NCBI RefSeq assembly: GCF_019399895.1 | Contig: NC_091868.1 | Coordinates: 2,652,499-2,716,498, forward strand | Source of the DNA: Cardiocondyla obscurior | Taxonomy: Eukaryota > Arthropoda > Insecta > Hymenoptera > Formicidae | Direction of reading: 5' to 3' | Length of the DNA stretch: 64,000 nt | Shown here: piece after piece, positions 49,306-60,940 of the stretch | Position numbering within the stretch: position 1 is the first letter of the stretch | Layout of the letters: every line of letters begins with the position of its first letter | Program-made: the position numbers and the translations under genes | Notes under the pieces: model-generated | The model's database searches: none | Seen by the model: the letters and a program-made list of their open reading frames with translations, nothing else | Told to the model about the DNA's origin: nothing

Positions 49306-50995
49306 CCTCTCTAGAACGAAGAAAGAATTCTTTTTTGATTTTTTTGTAGCTCTTTCACACATGCGGGTCGCGCTGGTAAAAAGCAAGAGGGCGGTTCGGT
49401 GCAGCGCTTTTTTCGCGCGAGAATTTCACACTTGAAATCATTTTTACAAGAAGGCGTTTTTTTTTTTTACGCTCGCTCGAACGGAATGTTCCTTATAAGA
49501 CGATAGGGTAGTAAGATATCGATCGTATTGTTCATCGTATCGCTGCCGACAATTTTTGCTGCTAAAAACAGCTCTTTTCGGGCAAAATGGCGATGCTGGT
49601 GAATCGAACGAGTTGATAGCAAAATGGTGTATTCACGGCGTCGCTATGTTTCCCCATCTTGGTATGTGGTTCAGATGTAGACACTGCGGAGGGGATAAAC
49701 AAGGGGCAGTACCAGGTTGGCGGGCAGATTTTCAAAAAACCGGAGAGGCTGCGCGCGCTTCGCCTTCATTGATCGGAGGGCTGTGTCCGGCTGCCACCCT
49801 CTCCGCTGCACCACGTATGCAAACTATCCTCTTCGTTGGCCGGGCAGCCCAAGAGGGACTCGTTCGCTCTCGACTTTCAGGGCGGAGCCCAGGAATCTCT
49901 CAGGATTTCTAATGTAAAAAAAATTTTTTTTTTTAATTTTTAAAACGAAAAAAAAAATGTAAAACTATAAAAAAATCTTGCTTTTTGTTTTTCGTATTTT
50001 TAACGAAAAAAAAAAAGGACGGAAGGGAAGAAAAGATCTATATGAAAAATCTCTTAATCTTTATTTATTGCTATAAATATAACTACATTTATAAGAATTT
50101 GAAGAATACTTTAATCATTTTTTTATTATTAAAGATATTTAAAGGTGGTAATTATTTTATTATCGTAGAAAGACAGTTTTGCGAGAATGTCATTGATACG
50201 TGAAAACTTCTTCTTATTAAACGCTTCGTATTGCGGACGAGAGAGTGGTAGCAGTTTAAATTAGCAGTCGGCTTAATCTAAGTTATGAAAAAAAATCGAG
50301 GGCCTTGCAAGTTAAGTACGGTGCGCGGCAAATAGAATTACGAGCGGACCGCCGTGGTCGTTTCGGCGATTCTCACTGGGCCGAGAGCTCGGTTAGGTTG
50401 AAAATCGGCGAGTGAGTTTCTCATTACAGTTTCGGGAGGATTTCGAAAAGGACCCCATGTCCAGCCGGTACACCGCAGCATTTTTCAGTCTAGGGGACCA
50501 ACCCCTACTAGCTTCTCTAGACTCACTCGAGGGAGAGCGACCGGCGTTGAGATAGGTGCTCGCGGTAGGGAAGAAGTGAGGTGGAGGACAAGTGAACGAT
50601 GGTGAGCGAGTGAACGTAGAGAGAGAAAGAGACGGAGAGTAGGAAGAAGCGGCTGAGGGAAAGAGGAATGAGAGAGCGAGAGAGAGTTAACCTAGCCTCA
50701 AAATTCCAGCATCAATTCTGGAGCCCCTCTAGTGTCTCACCCACCCGGTGCAATTAGGAACTACCCCTTCTATCCTATTCTGGCTCTATCCTCACTTCCC
50801 TTCGACCTCCCACCCCTTGAGAGCGGCGGAACCACGTGATCCGGCAACTACACTCTTGTTTTTAGGGTGGAGGCTCGGGTATCGGTGATAGAGAGTGAGA
50901 GGCGCGGGGTCGGAATACGGGGTGGAAGGTAGAAGGACGTAGGAAGAGGTGGAGGTAGGACGGGGCGAGTTGCCGGGTAGGAATACCACGTCCGC
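49306..50995. other. Mixed DNA with GA-rich tract, no gene supported
   Basis: The frame at 49556-49912 (118 codons) has no recognised domain. 49915-50210 is very AT-rich. 50570-50690 is a GAGA-type purine tract on the plus strand. 50790-50995 is GC-rich. Confidence 0.4.
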
Positions 50996-51009
50996 GTTAC
51001 CATGGTTAC
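50996..51009 (+). promoter_or_regulatory. X-box-like (RFX) motif
   Basis: GTTACCATGGTTAC fits RYYNYY-N2-RRNRAC with a single mismatch in the right half. RFX factors bind such sites upstream of ciliary genes in insect sensory neurons. No downstream gene is visible, so this is a motif match only. Confidence 0.2.
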
Positions 51010-53560
51010 CGTAGGGGGTGGTTTATACTTGAAGGGTTACCCCACGGTACAGTCTCCGCAAAATTGTGAAAACTGCCGGTGAACCGCGGCGTCGTTACGC
51101 GGAAAAACTTCCGCTAACGGCGCTCATACTTTTGTTAAAGCTTTTACCCAGGGGCTTTCCCTTTCGCGACCTCCACTGTTTACACCGCTTAAACGTCTAA
51201 GACAATTAATGACCGGGTTTTCGAGGTTTTCTGCCGCGATACTTAGGTGAAGCTCGCGCTCGCCCGGCCACCATTCGCGCACGCATAATCGTACAATTTC
51301 GCAAATATTCGAGTACATATAAGGCAACGTGACGAAATTATTAGCAATTTTACGCTCGATTTGATAGGCAAGTAGACATTGCCATAAATAATTACGTAGT
51401 AGATTTATGCTAACGCAAGCTCTATTTTTCGTGAAAAATTATAATGTTATTATAATATTCGTATAAAAAAAAAAACTATTCTTTTATGAACATATTTTAT
51501 ATACCCACACATGAAGCGCAACAATTTCATATACATAAAATATCGTTTCGGTGGATACGCGTATACGCGCGGAACGTATATCTTCGGCTTTATATCTATT
51601 AATTAAAAAAGTTTCCCCGGTAGCTAATTTTCCTCGGCCTTGTGCGGCAATTGTCAGATATATTTTTCGATTTGTTCCCGCGGAGACGACTATTCCGGGT
51701 TGGCAGTTATGAAAACGGTTATGTTTATTGGCGGCAAAGATAGTAAAAAGTAACGACATTACCGCGGCTCGATTTGAACCATGGGAAGAATCCCGTTTGT
51801 ATAATTTCGCTACTGTTGACACAAGGTGGAAATATACATTCGTAGATAAAAAAGAGACAAGGGAGGTACGATTACGCTATCTCTGCTATAAAAAAAATGA
51901 TGATGCTCGCAAAAGAAACGACGATAGGAAAATAGAAACCAAGTAGATAAGGTCTAGACATAGTTATACAGTAAAAAGGAAAAAATATTGTAGGAATAAA
52001 CCTTTTTTTTTTTTTAAGTAAAAAAGAAACACTCTTGAACTGTATAAAGAGTATTATACTAATCTTGGTCTATTATTTCAATTACATAGTCTTTATTTTT
52101 CAACATAATTTTGAAAGAAAAAGAAAATTAATTTTATTCCTAAAGTTATTTACATTAACATATTAAATCTGCTGTCTTATAATCTTTTTTACACGTAAAA
52201 AAATGTTTGATTTGACAATGTGATTATTACGTTAATTTTGAAAGTTAATCAGATTAGTAAAAAAAATTATTTTAATTTCATACAATATTAATGTGCCAGA
52301 AATTGAAGGAGAAAAAAAAGTTTTCATAAGGGAAGGGCCAAGGATGCCTTTTCGCCGGAATTATCTTACGAATCGATCCGTTTTCAATACCTGACCGTTG
52401 ACAACGTAACGGGTATGTCATTCGCGCACGCCGCGGCACCGGAAACGCATCCACTCTAGCCAAGAACACCTCGCGGTTTCAGATAATGCACTCGAGCAGA
52501 GAGCCAACGCGCCCTAAGCTCGTTAGAGTTACACGGCCGGCGCTAAAGGCACCGGGAGAGGAGGATGCGGACTTGTCAACACTCAACGGACCGAATTCGC
52601 TAACGTGCTGAACCTAGTCGGACGCCTGGAGCACAAGCCACAATCTAATCATGGCTCGCCGCATTCGCAAGCCCCTATTTTACAGAAGCTTGCTGGATAT
52701 CGTGGTATCTGTAACGTTCTTTCTTGTCGTTTTATCTCGCGGCGCCTTGAAAGCCGCGAGGCTTGTTAATTGGTCGCCCGGCGATCCCTTCGTGGCTTGG
52801 GTTCCAGTTGCCCGTCTTGTTTATCAGATATATAATTAGAGATCTTTCGGAGACAGTCGTTCGCATTCTTCTCTCATAACAGATACCAGAAAGTCAAAAA
52901 ATTCTTATTGCAATTTAATTGATATTATTTATTCTTATACATATATTAATTTTAGATTTAATTTATTACGGTTTAATTAAAAAAAAAAAGAAAAAAAAAT
53001 TAGTTTTTAAGTTTCTGATAAATATGAACGTCGAGAACTCGTGTCTCCTACAGCTGCCGAGGTTGTCGCCAATATAGATCATTTGCATTTACTTTTAGTC
53101 GATCAACTATTCATGTCTTGTGGCATTTATATACCTTTTGTGCGAACAGCGCGAACGTGCACGAAATACCTCGTTAATGTGCACATATGAGATTCCAATG
53201 TCCTAAGGGAATTATGACGATACCAAGATATATCATTTAATATCGGCGAATGTTGGCCTCGTCGTATAAACCATTAATCGCGAGCGCATCGAATAATTTA
53301 TGTAGCGTGTACGTTAAAATGTGGAGCACATTTAAAACGTTAAATCAACGAGAAAGAAAGTAACGCGCGGAATACGAACCGGGGCTATTTTAAATGCACC
53401 CTTCTCCCCACGTCGTCAACGATTACCGAAATAATCTTCGGCGTTGTAAAAATGTAATAAATTCAATATCGCCAAACAGTGAGAGCTTAAGGTCCGATAG
53501 ATTCGGACGGTAGTATTTTTAACGTCGCGATAATCTCGCGGGGAGCGCCCTTGACTCGAG
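51010..53560. other. AT-rich DNA, no gene supported
   Basis: A GC-richer island at 52340-52840 contains a 62-codon frame (52651-52839, plus) starting MARRIRKPLFYRS with a hydrophobic stretch at about residues 15-29. It could be a small membrane peptide but nothing else supports it. The remainder is AT-rich with A/T runs. Confidence 0.4.
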
Positions 53561-54780
53561 CAATTAAATAATCAGCCCAAACCGGGATCGCGGTCGAACG
53601 CACACGCGGAAAGTTCCCACGTGACATGCCCGGAAGGGGCGACGGGGGTGGGTGACATTTTTTTTTTTTTTTTTCCCTGATCGGCGCGAAATGAACTTTG
53701 TTCGCGCGTGTACCAGTTTAAGTATGGAAATGATGCATCCTGCGTGCTTTCGCGCACAGCCCCGCCGCGCTCATCTGCAGATGGTCATCTGGCCGCGGTA
53801 GTATCTAGGCGGCGATCGGGCCGTATCTATACCTAGTAGATGAAGGCGGAGTCTCTACCCCCGTAGTAACATAGCATTAGGTAAGCTTTTCGTTTTATTG
53901 ATTTTTCGAAAAAGCGCGTGCGCGCCCGGAGCTGCCCTCCGCACTATCGCCTACGAGCTGTACCAACGTCGTGAAAAGCGCTCGTTCCCCACCATCCGTC
54001 TCGTTCTCTCTTTTCAACCTCCACCTGGTCCCTTTTCCGCTCTCATTTTCTCCCTCCTTCTCACGTCCGGCCGGACGTCCTTGTTCCACCCTCGCCTTTC
54101 CCTCGTTTCGTTCTCGTTCCGCGAGCATCCCTCTCGCGCCGCCGCGCTCTTAGAGTGCTATCGGGTTGCGCAATGTTTAACTTGCACCCTGCCGTTCTGC
54201 CCCTCCCTCACCCGTTCGTTCCCGTCGTGTTTTGAAAATCGTGAAAGAAAGAAGTGGAGAAAGTCCCGCTAATTCCGCGCGCCTTTCTTCGCGCCCTCGA
54301 GAAAGTTGCGAGTCCCTTTCCTTCCGCGCGTGCGCCGTTTTTCGCTTATCGGCGCTGACTTAATAAATTTCTTCAAGAAGATGTACGCTTTTAGAGTTAT
54401 TACCGCGCTGTTCGATTTCCCTCGCGAGTAAGAGCGATTTATTATACAAATGCTAAGATTAATTATGTATTTTTCTTTTGATTAAATTTATTAATTATTG
54501 AAAGAAATAGAATTAGATGAGTTAAACATAGATACTCTGTACATTTTATTTTTGTAAGACTCTTTAAAAAATTTGCATCATTCTCGAAAATGTGTGTCTT
54601 ACATTTATAACATATTATTTGACGATTCTTATTACTATTTCTATCAAGGAAGAGCTAAGTCTTATGCCGAATGTATTAAATATTTCTGTCTGTTCAATGA
54701 AATTTTCTCGCGTTAGTGAAAAATTTGATAAAAATTTTTCTCAATTTCTTTTCTTTTTCGCATTGAAGTAAAATAGAAAT
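53561..54780. other. GC-rich pyrimidine tract then AT-rich DNA, no gene seen
   Basis: 53970-54230 is pyrimidine-rich on the plus strand (CTC, CCCT), giving Ser/Pro/Leu-rich frames by composition. 54430-54780 is AT-rich. Confidence 0.4.
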
Positions 54781-55910
54781 AAAATTGTATAGGGCTGCTT
54801 GTCGCGTTGCTATTGAATGAGAATGCGCGCAGGAATGATTTCCGTTCCACGGTCTCGCTGGATCTGGAATGAAACCGGTTCTCTTATTTATAATGACTGA
54901 CCCCCCCTGTCGCCTTTGCGTCTGGCCGCGTTTTCGACGAGGGAACCGGGCGAATCGGCGCGCGATCGCGAACAGAGGGTTGGAAGGCGACGCGCGAGAA
55001 GCCTCATCCGCGAGTTGAAGCAGCGAAAATGAAGGCTTAGCCGGCGGCAACAAACATTCATTATTACTCGTCGCGAACCTCGTCCGTTCTCCTCCACTTC
55101 CGTCATCCCTCCCGGTCATTCTCTCCCTTCTTCCCGTCTCTCTCCCTCTCTCTTGGTCATCGCGTATCGCCGTCGCCCGGTCGGCGTGTAGACGCGCTGC
55201 CATTGGTCGGCATAGGTCGCCGTGTTTTCCGAAATCATCGTGCCCTCTCGCGCGCGCACACACACATCGCCGTACGCGCACGAGAAAGCGCACGCACGCA
55301 CGTAAACGCATACGCGCGCTCGCACGCACACGTACGTACGTCCGCGCGTAGCCGGGCACCGAATGCGAGAAGTATGCACACTCGTTTGCGCACACGCACA
55401 CGCACACACGCGCCCGTCCGCCGTAGTCCGCCGCCGTCGTCATCAATCATCGAATGCCACCGGCAGCGCCGACATTTTCCGCAGAAAGCACACGCACGTA
55501 CGCGGCCACGCAACGCACGCCCATTCCATATCGATACGCGAGTTACACCGCTCGGCGAAAAGGCCCGCGATGCGCGCCTTCCGCCGCACCCTACCGCGAT
55601 CTCCACGACCTCGACCCTTGAGAATCGAGGGGCGAGGGTTAAGTTAAGAGACGCGCCCGGCACGGTCGTCGACCACGATTCGCGACACATTTAACGCGCG
55701 GTTTTCGCGGATAGCCGCGCGCGCGGACGGGACCCTGGTTGCCGCGCCGCGTAAAAACGCGGAACTGAATCCGCGGACCAGCCACGGGCACAGAGGGGTA
55801 CGCCGCGGCAACGTATGATTGGCAACAATCGGCACTCTGATCGAACGTTTGTTTCAGAACACATATGCGGCTGTCTCGCTCAGTTCGCCGGGCACGCCGA
55901 CGCGCGTCTT
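54781..55910. repeat. CpG-rich block with CG/CA alternating run
   Basis: The densest CpG of the window. 55250-55420 is largely CGCG, CACA, ACGC and TACG steps, alternating purine and pyrimidine and thus Z-DNA-prone. Frames of 94-250 codons on both strands are His/Arg/Ala/Val-rich products of the repeat. A TTTGTTTCAG ending at 55858 resembles an acceptor but leads into the low-complexity tract. Confidence 0.5.
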
Positions 55911-56570
55911 CTCTCTCGTCCTCCCGCTTTCCACCCTCGCGGTCTCTCTCTTTCGTTCCCTCTCGATATCGTTCCGCCTCTCTTTCCTCCCGTGCTTTCT
56001 CTCTTTTTCGCCCCCGGGCGATCTATCCCTCGCTCGCTCGCTCGCCCACGTCCACCCTTTTACCGCGCTCTCTCTCGGTCTCCTCTCGCGCTCGTCGCTC
56101 GGGCCCTCCTCTCGTCTCCATTTCCGTTCGTATCGGCACGTCCTCCACTCTTCTCGCGTCGCTGTTTCTCTTTCGAGGCCTCTCTTTCCGCCGCGGCGCA
56201 TAACCACCCTCTCGCGGCTCGGTCCTCATCGAATCCGCCACCCGCTCTCGCGTCACCTCGCCGCCGCGTGCATCTTTGCGTTCTTCTCGCTCGTACACTC
56301 CACCCTTCCCAACGCTTCGTCCCGGTCTCTATTCGTTTCCCAGTCTCTCTCGCCCCTTTTTCTCTTTCCATTTTCCTTCTTTTTCCACGACCTCTTTTTC
56401 GCTCTTTTCCGCCGCTTTCTTTCTCCGACCAACGCTTTTTCGCTCGTCGTTTATGTATCGTCTGGTGTCTGGTATGCGGCGCGTCCGTCACGCGAGCGTG
56501 CGTGTGCGTACGTGTGCACCTAGCTCGTCCCTCTCGCGCCCGTCTCTCTCACCCTTTTCACGGGGGGTAG
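55911..56570 (+). repeat. ~650-bp polypyrimidine tract (CTC/TTTC-rich)
   Basis: By eye about four-fifths C+T on the plus strand, mostly CTCTCTC, TTTCC and CGCTC. All stop codons contain purines, so the plus strand stays open for long stretches in more than one frame (251, 234 and 112 codons). I call no gene here. On the minus strand it reads as GAGA-type sequence. Confidence 0.65.
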
Positions 56571-59500
56571 CGCGCGTTCGGATCGCTTCGATACGCGTTC
56601 ATGGGGGAAAAAAATGGGCGGATGTATCGTCGGCGCTTGTCACCGCGGCGTGTAAATACGCCCGCGCACGCGCCACCGACCGTGCACTGGGTCAGTGGAG
56701 GAACTTCTCCTATTTCTTTCTGCTTCCTTTTTGTATCGGCCCCGGCTTTTCGAATATATTTGCGCGTTATCCGCTCCGCCGCGGGATATAATACGCGTTC
56801 CGGCCTCGGATGGATGCGGCCTCGTGTGCGGTGGCGGCACCCCCGTCGCTACGAAGTTGCATTAGCACGCTTTACAGACGCTCTCCGCACGCTAATTTAA
56901 ACGGTGATAAGGAAAATCGCATTTGTTATCCACAGCCTCTGATAATTCCGATCCGCACTTTTATCGATCACTGCAATTAGAAATTGCGCGACGAAGGCCG
57001 CCTAATATCGAGAGACTTTTATGGTTCGTTATGCTTATAAGTTAAACATTCTGTTATGGAACGTAATTGAAGCTCGATACTTGCTTTTTTATTTTACTTA
57101 TTTTTTGGGAAAGAAAATGTTACTTGTCTAGAAGTATGTTCTTAAATTACGATTTTTCATTTAATTAATTCTTCTTGACTTGTGATAATTAATGATTGAT
57201 TATATTTTTTAAATGAACTATTGCAATAAGAAATATCTCGTACCGTTTTTAATCTTTGATTATATTATCGTTCTCTTCACGTATTTGATACAAGCATTTG
57301 ATGTTAAATAATTATGCAGACATTATTTTACATAAGAAGTTAACGAAGATTTTTTTTTCTTTCTTTCTTTTTTTTTTTTTTTTTAAATTTTTTTCGCCGA
57401 TAGCAGCGACCCTTTCGCGACCACCCCGAATTCGTTTCATCACCTTACAAACGCCGGTAAGAGAGCTTTCTGCCGCGCAGCGAGTCGGTAAAGGATGAAA
57501 TTCGGCGATTCGTCGCGGTCACATCGGAAAACTTGATTTATCGGGGAGCGCCAATTTATCGGAATTTATACGTTCAATTGCCATGACCTTCGCCGGCCGC
57601 GGTTAATTTCTCACGCGGCTCCTGCGACGCCGCAAAAATATCGGGTGTCGGAGATAAACAAGAACGATCAAAACTCACCGTGCGCGCTCTTTCATCTTTT
57701 TTCCCCGCACCGGTCAACCTGTTATCGCTCTCGTTTCGCTGAAAACCGCACGCCGATTAATCGCCTGAAAATCTTCGGCCGAACCGGATTCACGGCCGAT
57801 GTGCGGTTTTTTCGCAGATTTGCCGGAAACCGCCGGCAGGCCGCAGCGCTGAGTCGTCACCGTCGTGGAAAATTTGCCCGATCGACTTCGCGCGCGATTA
57901 TAATATTCAACCGCGACGATAACGAGTATTACGTCAATTTAAAGAGCTGAAAAATAATAGGGTGGAAAAATTCGTAAGTGGAGGACGGAGGGAAGCGCAT
58001 CGGTCTGAGGAAATGGGTGTGCTTGCTTCATCCGATTCGCTTGGAAAATGTTCGTCGGCTCGTTCCGCGTTATATTCCTATTTTCTGCCAACAATCATCG
58101 CTCTCTATTCGCGAGAGTAAATCATATCGATTTACGAACATCGGTTCGCACGTCCGCACATCCCCGTAGTTCATTTCTCGGTGGTGACAATTTTTCGACC
58201 TGAATGCCAACTAACTAAAATCAATCGATCTGAATACCGTTGCTTTTTTTTCTAATTATTTTATTTAATAACATAGATAAATCTTCTTTTAAAGAAAAAA
58301 AAAAAATCTTGATGAAATGATTTATCATTTTTTTAATTGTGTAGTGCTTTACGATCGTCAATTTTTTATTAATATCTTGTAGAATTTTACGTAAATTAAC
58401 GAATAGTAAAAAGAAATCAAACAATAGATCGATTGTTAAAATTTATTATTGCGAAACATTTGCGGAGTAAGTTCTTCAATGGCAGTGAAAGGGAGAGAAG
58501 GGTGTACAGATGAAATATTTTCGGAAACAAAACGTGCACGTTTTCCCTGTAAATGTAGCTTACGCCACGATCGTTTTAATCGATCCATTTATAAAGATCA
58601 TTTTACTTTCGCGCGTGTTCGGCTGCCCGCGTTTGTCGCGAGTTCGAAATTCTTTTTTTTTTTTTTCCTCTCTTTTTTTTATTTTTTTCCTCGAGTATTT
58701 CGAGAGCGCGGCTGCGTGTAGCAAACGCCGGTCAATTTCCTCGATGTCGGCGCGGCCGACACCGAACTGCACTTCCCAGATCGGTCATCGCGCGCTCTAT
58801 TTTTTGTATTTTTATTTAGCCCGAGGGCCGTGTGCGCGGGACGAGGCAAAGGGACGCCAGATCCCGCCGGGAATCATCGAAAAATCACGCGTCTCGCGAT
58901 GCAAACGCGAGAGATCCCGGCCGAAGCGTCATTGGTTCCCAATATTTCCGCAGCATGACGCGAGCATTGGAAGGACACAATCCTCGCGCCTGATTAAACA
59001 GCACGCTAATTCGGCAAACTCATACATCCTGAAGCGAGCGCGTCGGTAAACTGACGTCGTACAAACAGGACACCCGTTGAATCCTACGAAAATATTGATT
59101 GGCGGTAGAGTTTCGCGGGATACACCTAGGACTTCTTTGTACGCGTGACAAATATATGCGTGGACACGTCTGTTGGAAAAAAATTCTTCACAGCGAAGTT
59201 ATCTTTTTTCTTTTTTTTTTCTTTTTTTTCCTACCTTCTATGTATTCGCCGCAAGATAATATTGCACCAATATTCTGTTTGAAAGTAAAATTAATTTGTT
59301 TTAGATTCTTTTTTTTTAATTTCGATAACGTTTAAGGTGCTAATCTAGATTATGAAAATCGATCACGCGCGGTCACTTTTACTTCCTCGTTTCATTTGGC
59401 TGCGTATCTCTGTATTAATATCGTGATTTTATTAGGCGAGGTAAATTTTTTTTTTATTCTTTTATTTTTTTATTTTGGGGACAAATTTATCCTCGAATAA

Positions 59501-60100
59501 CATAGAACTGCGAGAAAAATGATCTCGTCAGTTTTGAAGTAGGCGAATTCGAGAGTTCTGTAAACGGCAGGGCGAATCGATGACGAGTATTGGACTTTTA
59601 ATTGGCATTGGCATTAAATGTCCCTCTACTCAACTAATACCGCAAACACGATACTTTTAGACGAACTTTGCTTTTTAAGTATTATAGATTATCTTACTAT
59701 TTACAGAATCAGTCTCTTTTTTTAGAATTTTTTTTTAGAATATTAATATTCTTATTGAAATTTTAAAGTAATAATAAAAACTAGAAATAAATTAAATTTA
59801 CTTTTAACTACAATACATTTACAATATTACAATATTGCAAATGTAATTACAATATATTAAAAAAATTTCGCGTGTTTTTCTATGAATGAAAACTTTGTAG
59901 TATTTATTTTGATATCGATATACGAGTGATAAAATTAAAATAATCCTCTTAAAAAAAAAAAAAAAAAAGAAAAAGAAAGAAAGAAAAAAAAGAAAAAAAA
60001 GGGAAACTAAAAGAGAAAGAAAGGTTTACGGAGCACGGGTGCAAGCTGAGATTACTAAATGAAGGTATAATCGAAATTTATCGATAGGGCAATTAAATTA
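56571..60100. other. GC-rich tail then AT-rich DNA, no gene seen
   Basis: GC-rich to 56900, AT-rich 57000-57400, mixed CpG-rich 57400-58180, AT-rich 58190-58450, mixed to 59060, AT-rich after that. T runs at 57350-57384 and 58650-58690. An A/G tract (A runs with single Gs) at 59951-60003. No supported exon. Confidence 0.45.
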
Positions 60101-60840
60101 TCGTGATAAAAATATTACGGTCGCGGCAGGATCGATTTAATCTTCGGTGGTACCGGCATGGTGGTTTTCACGAGAATCAGCCCGCATGTTTCTGCGGCTT
60201 ACGCAAGCCGAACTTTGATATTCCGACGTCCCGGGGGAAAGTAGAACCCGTTCGTTCTATCTTCAAAGTCCCCCTCATACGAATTCCCCATCCTCCTCCT
60301 TTCGCCAGGCCGTTTGCTTCTCTCCCTTCGTCCCGTGTCACGCGCGCATTCGTGTCCAGTAAGCCGCTTGGTCATCGGCACTTTCGTGTGCGTTCGCACA
60401 TAGAGCACGGTCGCATCGCTCGTCATGTGTGCGCAGCTTCCGTCCACATGCGTGAAAGAAGCATCCCATGTATGCGATCCGGCAGGATACCACTTGCTGG
60501 CTGCATATTTTCAACCGGACCTTCCGGCCGGCGTATCCTTGAGTTGATTGTTCTTGCGATGGTCTAGGGTATCTCGAGAGATATTAATTAATATACATAT
60601 GAGAAATTATGGTGACTAGATAAGAAACGTATCGTAGGTCCGCGGGATTGAGACGTGCAAGCTCATATTATGTCCCATCAGGATTACGCGTCCGCACGTT
60701 AAGATGGATAAGGGGTGAAGGTGCGTTTAAAGATAGAATTGATGAGGGAGAGTCCGATGTCCGGTGTATGAGTTCGGTACGGTTTTCTAAGTTGGTATAT
60801 CTCCGGGTACGTAACCCAGTATAATGTCGATGGCAGCAGC
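60101..60840. other. Mixed DNA, no gene seen
   Basis: A 154-codon plus-strand frame (60103-60567) is not recognised and lacks splice or domain support. Confidence 0.4.
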
Positions 60841-60940
60841 GACGGCGGCGGCGGTGGTGGCGCGGCGTCGTCGTCGTCGTCGACGGGTTTTGCCTGCTAC
60901 CACCGCTACCACCGCCGCCGCCGCCGCCGCCGCCGCCGAC
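60841..60940. repeat. Facing GGC/GGT and CCG/CCA triplet repeats
   Basis: A GGC-GGT-GTC triplet run (60841-60885) is followed after a short gap by CCACCGC and (CCG)n (60898-60940) in the complementary sense. The two halves can pair as a large GC-rich stem. They generate Gly and Arg/Ala homopolymers in minus-strand frames. Confidence 0.75.

Noticed and set aside
51760..51830. tRNA T-loop-like string on the minus strand (GGTTCAAATC)
   Set aside because: No T-stem pairing, anticodon arm or acceptor stem can be formed around it.
54694..55446. 250-codon minus-strand frame
   Set aside because: His/Arg/Val/Cys-rich repeats from CG/CA alternation, overlapped by frames on the other strand. No family recognised.
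55815..56570. Open frames of 251 and 234 codons on the plus strand
   Set aside because: Overlapping plus-strand frames are open because the sequence is pyrimidine-rich and stop codons need purines. The products are Ser/Leu/Arg/Pro low complexity with no domain.
60079..60086. DRE motif TATCGATA
   Set aside because: An 8-bp word is expected about once in a window this size, and no gene or promoter lies beside it.
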